Assembly: GCA_964571855.1 (NCBI GenBank)
Contig: CAZNDO010000003.1
Location: 124,001-188,000 of the forward strand
Source: CAYYFX01 sp964571855
GTDB taxonomy: Bacteria > ARS69
Direction of reading: 5' to 3'
Length of the DNA: 64,000 nucleotides
The notes beneath the pieces are model-generated. The model had not been told where the DNA came from and ran no database searches. It saw nothing but the letters and a program-made list of their open reading frames with translations. The first letter of the stretch is position 1; every line of letters begins with the position of its first letter. Made by a program: the position numbers and the translations under genes. Below, piece by piece: positions 24,855 to 32,174 of the stretch.

Positions 24855-26638
24855 GGCTTCTCCTTCCGCACTTCGAAGAGGATGGTATGCCCGCCCTGCA
24901 CGAACGCGCCGGCCGGCGCCGCCTCGCGGTGGACGATCTCCGCGGGCAGGTCCTCCGCCACGCCGCTGCGCGCGGCGCCGCCCATCATGGACAGCGCGGA
25001 CGCGGGCAGGTCCGGCAGCGGACGTCCGTCGATCTGCACGCCCTGCGACTGCCGGTACAGGTGCACGTGCACGGCGTCCGTGCGCGCGAGGCGCCGGATC
25101 CGCTCCAGCAGCTCGTCCAGCGTCTCGGGACGGTAGGAGCGCGGGTCCCGCTCCGCCTCGTACTCCTCGGCGGTGGCGGCGTCCGCGAGCAGCAGCAGGT
25201 ACCGGCCTTCCCGCGCGTCGTCGGGCAGCGGGATGTGGAAGCGGTGCAGGCTCCGGCCGCCGCGGAAGTCGCGCAGCGCGTACGTGCCGGTGAGCGTGTC
25301 GCCGGGGCGCGGCGTGTCGTCGTCCAGCGTGATGTCCGTCAGGAAGCTCGCGCGGATGCCCGGCTCCAGCACGATCTCCGCCTCGATGCGGTCCACCTTC
25401 ACGTCCTCGAACGGGTTCTGCGCGATGGCCGTGGTGGCCTGCGAGAGCAGCGTGGCGATCTGCTCCACGGTCTGCTCCCCGGTGAACATGGTCTCGACCA
25501 CCGTGTCCCGCCCGTCCTCGAGCACGAGCCGCTGCCGGAACCGCACGGTCTCGTCCGCGATCAGGCCCTCGCTCGCGAGCAGCGAACTGGAGGCCACGAG
25601 TCCCACCAGCACGGGACCGAGGTGACGGTCGCGCAGGAGCTCGAAGTGGTGCTTCGTCTCGCCGCCGTCCGCGTCGCGGATCACGAGGTCGAAGGACGTG
25701 AGGCGCGGCATGCGGCCGAGCCGCCCGGAGATCCCGGAGCGGCGATCGTTCGTGATCGTGCCGACCACGTCGCCGCCCGAGCCCATCTTGAAGGAGATCG
25801 CCTGGCTGGGAACCACCGCGTGGATGTAGCCCGTGACGAGCGGCATCTCCACGTCGCCCGCCTGGAAGAACGGATGCCCCCACCCGTGCACGCGGTCCCC
25901 GTCCACCCAGGTCACGGTGCCGATGGCGGTCATGTCCACGTCGCCGCCGGCGAGGCGCACGCCGAGCGTGGCTCCCGGCTCGATGGCGCCGCCCTTCTGC
26001 GTGCGCCCGGCGGTCCCGCCCTCCGTGACGGTGAATCCCCAGGGGGACAGCCAGTCCGCCGCGAGCGCCACCACGCGGGAATCGAATCCGGAGAGCACGA
26101 GCGGCGCGCCGATGGGCGCCATGCCGCGCCGGTCCGCCGCCGGCGCCGGCGGCGCGCGGCGCGGGTCCAGCGGCGTGGCGCGCGGGCCGGGCTTCGCGGG
26201 CGGCGGCGCGTCGTGCGCGCCGCGCGCGGCCTCGGCCTGCATCTGCCGCGCCGGCGTGATGCCGAGCAGCGGCTCCTTCGCGAAGGACCACGCGGTGGAC
26301 ACGGCCCCGAGCAGCTTCCCGTCCACGTAGGCCGGGCTGCCGCTCATCCCCTGCGATACCCCCTGCGACTCGAGCGGCTCGCCGAGCGCGCGCGCCAGGA
26401 TGAGGTCCTGGCCGGGGCCCGTGGAGTGCACCACCGAGAGGATCTCCACCGTGAGATCCGTGATCGCGGTGCCCTGCAGGACCGTCTTCACCGTGGCGCG
26501 CATGCCGGGCCGGATGTCGTCCGGGTCCAGGAACGCGGGCGGCGCGGCCGCCGCCGGCCGGAGCGCGACGCCGCCGAGCAGCACGCCGAGGACGGCGGCG
26601 GAGCGCGACCGACGCGGGCGGGGCACGGGTGTGCTCAT
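24851..26638 (-). CDS. Secreted SpoIVB-type (S55) peptidase-domain protein
   Basis: 595 residues from the ATG at 26638. Signal peptide ~1-32 after an Arg-rich start. DPDDIRPGMRATVKTVLQGT and the signature SQGMSGSPAYVDGKLLGAV (Ser residues at 99 and 101, one of them the expected nucleophile) are those of the S55 domain known from SpoIVB, the signalling protease of Bacillus sporulation. Here it is fused to a long C-terminal region with VHGWGHPFFQAG and MFTGEQTVEQI, not seen in SpoIVB. Orphan S55 proteins occur in many non-sporeformers with unknown roles. First gene of the five-gene operon, behind the TTGACA promoter at 26677-26705. Confidence 0.85.
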   Translation of the reverse strand: MSTPVPRPRRSRSAAVLGVLLGGVALRPAAAAPPAFLDPDDIRPGMRATVKTVLQGTAITDLTVEILSVVHSTGPGQDLILARALGEPLESQGVSQGMSGSPAYVDGKLLGAVSTAWSFAKEPLLGITPARQMQAEAARGAHDAPPPAKPGPRATPLDPRRAPPAPAADRRGMAPIGAPLVLSGFDSRVVALAADWLSPWGFTVTEGGTAGRTQKGGAIEPGATLGVRLAGGDVDMTAIGTVTWVDGDRVHGWGHPFFQAGDVEMPLVTGYIHAVVPSQAISFKMGSGGDVVGTITNDRRSGISGRLGRMPRLTSFDLVIRDADGGETKHHFELLRDRHLGPVLVGLVASSSLLASEGLIADETVRFRQRLVLEDGRDTVVETMFTGEQTVEQIATLLSQATTAIAQNPFEDVKVDRIEAEIVLEPGIRASFLTDITLDDDTPRPGDTLTGTYALRDFRGGRSLHRFHIPLPDDAREGRYLLLLADAATAEEYEAERDPRSYRPETLDELLERIRRLARTDAVHVHLYRQSQGVQIDGRPLPDLPASALSMMGGAARSGVAEDLPAEIVHREAAPAGAFVQGGHTILFEVRKEKP

Positions 26639-26676
26639 CCGGGGTTGCTCGCGGAATGGGGGTGAACGGGATCAGG

Positions 26677-26705
26677 AACGTAGCCACGCCCCCGGGGGGT
26701 GTCAA
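26677..26705 (-). promoter_or_regulatory. Sigma-70-type promoter of the S55/glycosylation operon
   Basis: On the minus strand a perfect -35 TTGACA (26705-26700) is followed after exactly 17 nt by TACGTT (26682-26677), 38 nt before the ATG of the S55 gene. This is the best full promoter in the window. Confidence 0.6.
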
Positions 26706-27036
26706 CGGCCGGGGGATCGCCCCGTCGGGCGGACGGCGGCGCCCGGCCTCCGTGAAGCCGGCGGCGGACTGCCTCGGACTCCCTGAACGTCGACGGGGCA
26801 ACGGCGCGTATCCCGGGACTCTCTCGTCCGCTCGTCGTCGCCCCCTCAGCCGGCCGGTACGACTCTCCACCGGGGGTCGTAGTCCGGTTCCCGAGAAGCC
26901 CGGACTCTCCGAAGCGGGAGACTCACCGTCTCCACACGCCGGCGGGCCGATGACCCCGTTGCACGACAACATCTTGTGGCACCTCCGCCGAGTGACAATT
27001 GCCAAACTGATATCCGTCAGCTCGCATTGAATCCGC

Positions 27037-27067
27037 TTGATCCCCCCCCCCTTCGTTGTTCTACAAG
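27037..27067 (+). promoter_or_regulatory. Possible promoter whose spacer contains a C10 tract
   Basis: TTGATC (27037-27042) resembles a -35 box and TACAAG (27062-27067) a -10 box, separated by 19 nt that include cytosines 27043-27051 of a ten-C run. Slippage of the run by one or two bases would bring spacing to the optimum. The -10 match is weak, so this is speculative. Confidence 0.3.
27042..27051 (+). repeat. Homopolymer of ten cytosines
   Basis: Uninterrupted C10, about 140 nt upstream of the secreted-protein gene at 27194. Homopolymers of this length are prone to slipped-strand mispairing. Confidence 0.95.
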
Positions 27068-27193
27068 AGTGGCACGGAGCAAGTGATCTGGATTCGCAGG
27101 AGGGACCTGCCAAGTGTGCAACTTGCTACCGGGCCGCGGCACGCGACGCATTCCGGCGCCGGAACGTCGCGCCCCGCCGGGAGGGACTGGAAG

Positions 27194-29347
27194 ATGAGAT
27201 CGAATCTCGGTCGCCTCGCGTGTCTTGCCTGTACTCTGCCGCTCCTGATCCCGTGCGGGGTCCGGGCCGGTTACGACCTCACGCTCAGCATGAGCGACTC
27301 CGATCCCCACGCGAACGTCTCCATGACGCCCGTGGGCATCGACACGTTGTACTTGTGGCTCAACTGCTCGGAGCAGGGCGCCTCCGCCCTCGACGCGACG
27401 CTCGAGGGCGACATCGTCGCCTTCGGCTTCTCGCCGGCAAGCGGCATCGTCAACGCGGGGACGTTCCCGCGGTTGCTGCTGGGAATCGGGGGCTGCCCGA
27501 CCGGAAGCGACGTGGACGCCCTTCTGGGCACGATCACCGTCTGGGACTCGGCGGGCTCGGGAGGCCACCTCTACCTGGGCCCGTCGGACGGGATGGACGA
27601 GATCGTCCTCGTCTCCTGCGACACGACGGCGTACACGTACGAGTTCGTTCCACGTGTGGCGGGGTTCTCGTCGAACGGGAGCGACCCCGACACGACCGGT
27701 GCGCCGCTCGGTTGCGGCGCAGGCCCCATGATGCTCTCGGGAGAGTCGACGGGTGGGCTGCCGTTCGAGTGGTCGGAGGACTACGACGAGCCCGGCTGCG
27801 GCAAGGGCGCGAACGGGAACGTCACGCTGATCCGAGCGCTCGCGTCAAACCCCAACACGCTGATCGTGGGTGGTGCGTTCTCCGCGGTGGACGGCCTGAC
27901 CGTGCCGAACCTGGCGCGGCTGACGATCTCGAGGAGCAGCGGCGCACTGTCAACAGCCTGGGACATACCGAGCCTCTGGAACACCCTCTCCGCGCTCTCC
28001 GGTTCGTACGCGTACTTGGCGGCGGACCAGAGCCCGTCGAGTGGGGCGCTTCTGGTTGGCAGCGACGATCCAAGTCAGCCGCTGGCTGTCGTCGCGAACT
28101 CCAGCGCGTACACGGACGCACCGCCGGTGACAAGCCCGTATGCGATGGAGGTCCGCGCGATCGAGCATTGGGGCGAGAGCGGCAAGTTCCTCGTGGCCGG
28201 CGACTTCCGCGGCACCGGGACCCCCGGCAACGGCGACCTGCACGGCCTCGCGCAGTACGACCCCTCGGCGCAGTTCAACGAGCGGTGGCAGCCGTTCGGG
28301 TACCCGATCACGTCGGAGGTCTGGTACGTCGAGCAGGACGGCTTCTCGCAGGGCGCGGTCGACGCCATCCTGGAGGTGAACGCGCCGGGTCGGCCGCTCG
28401 ATCGGGCGGTGATCATTGGGGGGCGCTTCCACTTCCTGTTCAACACGGAGACGGCCTACGTGGTGCAGAACTGCGCATGGCTGGACCCCTCGGACGGTTC
28501 GTTCGAAGGCCTTCCGGTGGGCGCGCCGGTGTACACTATGGTCCAGACCAACGACGCGATGGCCCTGGACCAGGGATTGATCGTGTACGCCGCGGGTGAC
28601 TTCGGCACCGAGGACGGACAGGGGTACGAGGAGTCCCCGGTGCTCGTCTCGTACGTGGGCGGCAGCGCTCCGGGCGGATGGGGCCCGCTCGTTCCGGGAA
28701 CGTATCCGCATCCGGGTCCCATGACGTCCGCTCAGAACAGCAGCGCCGTGATCCACCAGCTGCTCGCTACACGCGACCACCTCTACGCGGTTGGCGACTT
28801 CGATCAAGTGCTGACCCGGCGCGGTGTCCTTCCTTCCCAATCTCGAGGCTTCGCCCGCTTCTCCTTCGCATCGGGCGAGTGGGAGGCCTTTCACGAGGAC
28901 GCCCTCGGTGGGATCGGCTTGGCTGGCGCCGTCGCATGGCCAGCGGTCTTCCTCGGAGGCACCTTCACCCAGGTGGGGGACGGTGCCGTCGACTCGCATC
29001 ACGTCGCCGAGGCGGACTTCTTTGGCGCGGAGACGAGCGTGAGCACGATCTCAGGGGGATCGTTGCCGCTGCCTCTCCTGCTCGAGGCCCCGCGGCCGAA
29101 CCCCACGGCAGATGGCGTTCTGATCACCTACTCGCTGAGCAAGGAGGCGCACGTGCTTGTGTCGGTGTACAACGCTACCGGTCGTTTGGTCCGGAAGCTG
29201 ATTGATGGGCCGGCAACGATTGGGAGACACTCGACAGCATGGGATGGCCGCGGCGCGGACGGCCTCAAGGCCGCATCCGGTGTGTACTTCATCCACGCGA
29301 CCGCTGGTCCTGATGTCGCAACCGTGAAGTCCATTCTCGTGAGGTAG
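27194..29347 (+). CDS. Secreted multidomain protein with FlgD-type tail; N-terminal domain shared with the protein at 4605
   Basis: 717 residues from the ATG at 27194 (GGAGG 9 nt upstream). Signal peptide ~1-25. Residues 27-160 repeat the domain of the 4605 protein: LSMSDSDPH, LYLWLNC (C58), VNAG, GGCPTG (C101) and LVSCD (C142). Residues ~190-610 have propeller-like strands of the form LIVGGAFSAVDGL, FLVAGDFRGTG, VIIGGRFHFL, VYAAGDFGTED, VFLGGTFTQVGDG (a 'GG.F..VDG' delta-60-like repeat). Residues ~640-717 are the FlgD-type tail (RPNPTADGVLITYSLSKE, GVYFIHA). Its last 39 bp are copied again at 30621. Base composition is lower in GC than the housekeeping genes. Probably surface or extracellular; function unknown. 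Confidence 0.8.
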   Translation: MRSNLGRLACLACTLPLLIPCGVRAGYDLTLSMSDSDPHANVSMTPVGIDTLYLWLNCSEQGASALDATLEGDIVAFGFSPASGIVNAGTFPRLLLGIGGCPTGSDVDALLGTITVWDSAGSGGHLYLGPSDGMDEIVLVSCDTTAYTYEFVPRVAGFSSNGSDPDTTGAPLGCGAGPMMLSGESTGGLPFEWSEDYDEPGCGKGANGNVTLIRALASNPNTLIVGGAFSAVDGLTVPNLARLTISRSSGALSTAWDIPSLWNTLSALSGSYAYLAADQSPSSGALLVGSDDPSQPLAVVANSSAYTDAPPVTSPYAMEVRAIEHWGESGKFLVAGDFRGTGTPGNGDLHGLAQYDPSAQFNERWQPFGYPITSEVWYVEQDGFSQGAVDAILEVNAPGRPLDRAVIIGGRFHFLFNTETAYVVQNCAWLDPSDGSFEGLPVGAPVYTMVQTNDAMALDQGLIVYAAGDFGTEDGQGYEESPVLVSYVGGSAPGGWGPLVPGTYPHPGPMTSAQNSSAVIHQLLATRDHLYAVGDFDQVLTRRGVLPSQSRGFARFSFASGEWEAFHEDALGGIGLAGAVAWPAVFLGGTFTQVGDGAVDSHHVAEADFFGAETSVSTISGGSLPLPLLLEAPRPNPTADGVLITYSLSKEAHVLVSVYNATGRLVRKLIDGPATIGRHSTAWDGRGADGLKAASGVYFIHATAGPDVATVKSILVR

Positions 29348-30620
29348 GGGGCCGCGAGACGTGAGTGGAGCGCGGGACGTGGGTCGAGGCACAGTCCACT
29401 GGCTGCGCGTCCTCGCGCTCGCTCTCGTCGTAGCTCTGCCGGCCCGGACAGAGGTGCTCACCGTTCATCCGGACTATACCGGCACCTACTTCACGATTCA
29501 GGAGGCAGTGAATGCGGCAGCCGACGGAGACGAGATCGTCCTTACCGATGGCGTGTTTCGTGGGGCCGGAAACACGAACGTCCTGGTCGTCGGCAAGGTC
29601 CTCACGATTCGCTCGGCGTCGGGCGACCCGTCGGCTTGCATCCTCGATGGTCAGGGGGATCGGCAGTGCCTGGCGTTCGAGTTCATCGGTGATTCGACGC
29701 GAATCGTGGGAATTGGATTTCGCGGGGGTGGAGGACCGGCAGTTGGCGGCGCGATACTGCTTCGAACGGCCCCAGGTCTCATAAGCCAATGTGTGTTCTC
29801 CGACAATGAGAGCCTGGGAGGAGCAGCATTCGTGGTCCAGACGTGTCACGTGACCGTCGAGGAGACGGCCTTCATCGGGAACTTGGCGACATGGTCTCCG
29901 GGAGGTGCCATCGCCGTGCTCTCGGGTAGTCTCGACGTCCGGGCCTGCACCTTCGTGGACAACGGGGCACCCCTCGACGGTCAGGGAGGTGCGATCTTCA
30001 TGTACCGCAGCGGGCCACTGACAGTCGACCGGAGCATCTTCGCGTTCTCGCGTTTCGGGAATGCCATCCACTGCGATCCCCTGTCGCCGATCACGATCAC
30101 GTGCTCGAACATCTACGGCAATCCCGGCGGCGACTGGGTGGGTCCATTGGCGGGGATGGAAGGCATCGACGGGAACTTCTCCGCCGACCCGCTCTTCTGC
30201 GCCCCCCCGCCGGAGGGAACCTACACGCTGCGGCCCGGCTCGCCGTGCGGCCCGGACGGTCCGTGCGGCCTGATCGGGGCACTGCCCGTGGGGTGCGAGC
30301 AGCCCGAGCCGATCCCGCCGCCGCCAGCGACCGTCCTCGGCCCGCCGCTGCCGAACCCCACAAGCAACGGGGTCACGCTGACCCTGGATGTGGCCTCGGG
30401 TGCAGTGGGGGCCTACCGGCTCCGCGTGTACGACCTGGCGGGTCGCCGCATCCTGGAGAGAGTCATCGAGGCTCCGGCGCCGGCGTCCTATGCGGTGGGC
30501 TGGGACGGCCGGGGCGCGGGCGGGCAAGCCACGCCCGCCGGCGTGTACTTCCTGCGGCTGGACGGGCCGGGCCTCACCGACACGAGGCGTGTGGTTCGCC
30601 TCCGGTGAACGAGGGCCGTT
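29309..30620 (+). repeat. Tandem duplication, unit 1 (1312 bp)
   Basis: Runs from the last 39 bp of the upstream gene through the first beta-helix gene. The same order restarts at 30621 with a constant offset of 1312 bp (start codons 29361 and 30673). Confidence 0.85.
29361..30608 (+). CDS. Secreted parallel beta-helix protein with FlgD-type tail, copy 1
   Basis: 415 residues from a GTG at 29361; a GTG a few codons later is also possible. Signal peptide around residues 10-30 (HWLRVLALALVVALPAR). YFTIQEAVNAAADGDEIVL is the usual entry to a pectate-lyase-like right-handed beta-helix, followed by stacked turns (GIGFRGGGG, CVFSDNESL, AFIGNLATW, CTFVDNGAP, SIFAFSRFGN, SNIYGNPGGDW). The tail (LPNPTSNGVTLTLDVASG, GVYFLRLDG, ending RRVVRLR) is FlgD-type. 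Probably binds or sits on cell-surface polysaccharide; no catalytic residues identified. Nearly the same protein is encoded next door. Confidence 0.82.
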   Translation: MSGARDVGRGTVHWLRVLALALVVALPARTEVLTVHPDYTGTYFTIQEAVNAAADGDEIVLTDGVFRGAGNTNVLVVGKVLTIRSASGDPSACILDGQGDRQCLAFEFIGDSTRIVGIGFRGGGGPAVGGAILLRTAPGLISQCVFSDNESLGGAAFVVQTCHVTVEETAFIGNLATWSPGGAIAVLSGSLDVRACTFVDNGAPLDGQGGAIFMYRSGPLTVDRSIFAFSRFGNAIHCDPLSPITITCSNIYGNPGGDWVGPLAGMEGIDGNFSADPLFCAPPPEGTYTLRPGSPCGPDGPCGLIGALPVGCEQPEPIPPPPATVLGPPLPNPTSNGVTLTLDVASGAVGAYRLRVYDLAGRRILERVIEAPAPASYAVGWDGRGAGGQATPAGVYFLRLDGPGLTDTRRVVRLR

Positions 30621-30659
30621 CCTGATGTCGCAACCGTGAAGTTCATTCTCGTGAGGTAG
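30621..30659 (+). pseudogene. 39-bp remnant of the 3' end of the gene at 27194
   Basis: Matches 29309-29347, including the stop codon, with one clear substitution (TCC to TTC). It has no reading frame of its own and marks the left breakpoint of the tandem duplication. Confidence 0.8.
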
Positions 30660-30672
30660 GGGACCGCGGGAC

Positions 30673-31923
30673 GTGAGTGGATCGCGGGACGTGGGTCGAG
30701 GCACAGTCCACTGGCTGCGCGTCCTCACGCTCGCTCTCGTCGTAACTCTGCCGGCCCGGGCAGAAGTGCTCACCGTTCATCCGGACTATACCGGCACCTA
30801 CTTCACGATTCAGGAAGCGGTGGATGCGGCATTCGAGGGGGACGAGATTGTGCTCATGGATGGCGTGTTCCGAGGCTCCGGGAACACGAACGTCCTGATC
30901 GAAGGCAAGGGACTCACGCTTCGCTCGGCCTCCGGGGATCCTGCGACATGCGTCCTCGATGGCCAGGGGAGTCGTCAGTCATTGCGCTTTCAGTTCATCG
31001 ACAGTGTGTCGCGGGTAACGGGGATCGGCTTCCGAGGGGCCGGGGGGCCTATCATTGGCGGGGCCCTGTTGTTCTGGCATGCGCCGGCCCTCCTTCAGCG
31101 GTGCGTCTTCTCTGAAAACGAGGGCGGATGGGGGGCCGGCATTCTCGCAGACCAGTGCCAACTGACAGTGGTCGAGTCGGTGTTCTCAGGGAATGTGGCG
31201 ACCGGGGCTTCCGGTGGTGCAATCGCCATGTCTTGGAGTCCCGGCTTGACCCTGCAGCACTGCACCTTCGTCGACAATGGGGCGCCATCCAATGGTCGAG
31301 GGGGCGCCGTGTTCATGTATCGTAGTGGGTTGCTGACCGTGGAGCAGAACGTCTTCGCATTCTCCCGCTTCGGGAATGCGATCGACTGCTACCCACCGTC
31401 ACCGGTCACGATCACGTGCTCGAACATCTTCGGCAACCCCGGCGGCGACTGGGTGGGCGCGCTGGCGGGGATGGAAGGCATCGACGGGAACTTCTCCGCC
31501 GACCCGCTCTTCTGCGTCCCCCCGCCGGGGGGAACCTACACGCTGCAGCCCGGCTCGCCGTGCGGCCCGAACGGTCCGTGCGGCCTGATCGGGGCACTGC
31601 CCGTGGGGTGCGAGCAGCCCGAGCCGATCCCGCCGCCGCCAGCGACCGTCCTCGGCCCGCCGCTGCCGAACCCCACAAGCAACGGGGTCACGCTGACCCT
31701 GGATGTGGCCTCGGGTGCAGTGGGGGCCTACCGGCTCCACGTGTACGACTTGGCGGGTCGCCGCATCCTGGAGAGGGTCATCCAGGCCCCGGCGCCGGCG
31801 TCCTATGCGGTCGGCTGGGACGGCCGGGACGCGGGCGGGCAGGCCACGGCGGCGGGTGTCTACTTCCTGCGGCTGGACGGGCCGGGCCTCACCGGCACGC
31901 GGCGTGTGGTTCGTCTCCGGTGA
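30673..31923 (+). CDS. Secreted parallel beta-helix protein with FlgD-type tail, copy 2
   Basis: 416 residues from a GTG at 30673. Same plan as copy 1: signal peptide (cleavage near PARA-EV), beta-helix (YFTIQEAVDAAFEGDEIVL, then CVFSENEGGW, SVFSGNVAT, CTFVDNGAPS, NVFAFSRFGN), FlgD-type tail. The first ~95 and last ~190 residues are almost identical to copy 1, while the helix between about residues 95 and 225 differs at nearly half its positions. This mosaic suggests either diversifying selection on the ligand face or gene conversion of the ends. Confidence 0.82.
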   Translation: MSGSRDVGRGTVHWLRVLTLALVVTLPARAEVLTVHPDYTGTYFTIQEAVDAAFEGDEIVLMDGVFRGSGNTNVLIEGKGLTLRSASGDPATCVLDGQGSRQSLRFQFIDSVSRVTGIGFRGAGGPIIGGALLFWHAPALLQRCVFSENEGGWGAGILADQCQLTVVESVFSGNVATGASGGAIAMSWSPGLTLQHCTFVDNGAPSNGRGGAVFMYRSGLLTVEQNVFAFSRFGNAIDCYPPSPVTITCSNIFGNPGGDWVGALAGMEGIDGNFSADPLFCVPPPGGTYTLQPGSPCGPNGPCGLIGALPVGCEQPEPIPPPPATVLGPPLPNPTSNGVTLTLDVASGAVGAYRLHVYDLAGRRILERVIQAPAPASYAVGWDGRDAGGQATAAGVYFLRLDGPGLTGTRRVVRLR

Positions 31924-32111
31924 CGTGCGGCCCGTGTCGAACCGGAGGGGCTTGACCGCGAATCGTCGGTGCGCGTGATCCATCGCGCCGTGGCGGTGGG
32001 CTCGGACCAATCCCGCTTCCCGCGTGCGCGGCAGCTCCCCCATCGCTGGGGACGCACACGCCAACCGGGGGGGCGGCGCACAGCGTCGCAGGACTGCGGG
32101 TCCCGGAAGGC

Positions 32112-32143
32112 AAGGGCCCCACCGGTCGCCCGGCGGGGCCCTT
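32112..32143. terminator. Hairpin between convergent genes
   Basis: 9-bp perfect stem AAGGGCCCC / GGGGCCCTT with a 14-nt loop, in the 251-nt gap between the convergent beta-helix and subtilase genes. Could serve both directions. On the plus strand the arm ends in TT but there is no long U-run. Confidence 0.55.
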
Positions 32144-32174
32144 CGTCGTCACACGGCCCGAAGGCCGGTCGTCG

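Larger units (their letters stand above)
26639..27193. other. 555-bp divergent intergenic region with an AT-richer patch
   Basis: Contains the minus-strand promoter near 26690. The section 26960-27070 is clearly less GC-rich than its surroundings and holds the C10 tract and the possible plus-strand promoter. Short open frames here have no ribosome sites or plausible products; I see no gene. Confidence 0.6.
30621..31923 (+). repeat. Tandem duplication, unit 2
   Basis: Second unit, ending at about the stop of copy 2; it is 3 nt longer than unit 1 within the gene. Similarity falls off soon after 31923. Confidence 0.8.

Noticed and set aside
24851..26638. Sporulation role for the S55 peptidase
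   Set aside because: No other sporulation gene is in the window and the C-terminal half is unlike SpoIVB; only the peptidase domain is shared.
27069..27088. Possible sigma-54 promoter (TGGCACG) upstream of the 27194 gene
   Set aside because: The -24-like TGGCACG is perfect, but the -12 region reads AAGTG instead of TTGC at the needed spacing. A second TGGCAC at about 26977 also lacks the -12 box.
22671..27113. 1480-codon open frame on the minus strand
   Set aside because: Only its last 728 codons (from the GTG at 24854) are a gene. The rest is the out-of-frame shadow of the S55 peptidase gene and intergenic DNA, typical of high-GC sequence.
29361..31923. Tandem gene copies as an assembly error
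   Set aside because: The central parts of the copies differ at many positions and one copy has an extra codon, so they are separate sequences rather than one gene assembled twice.
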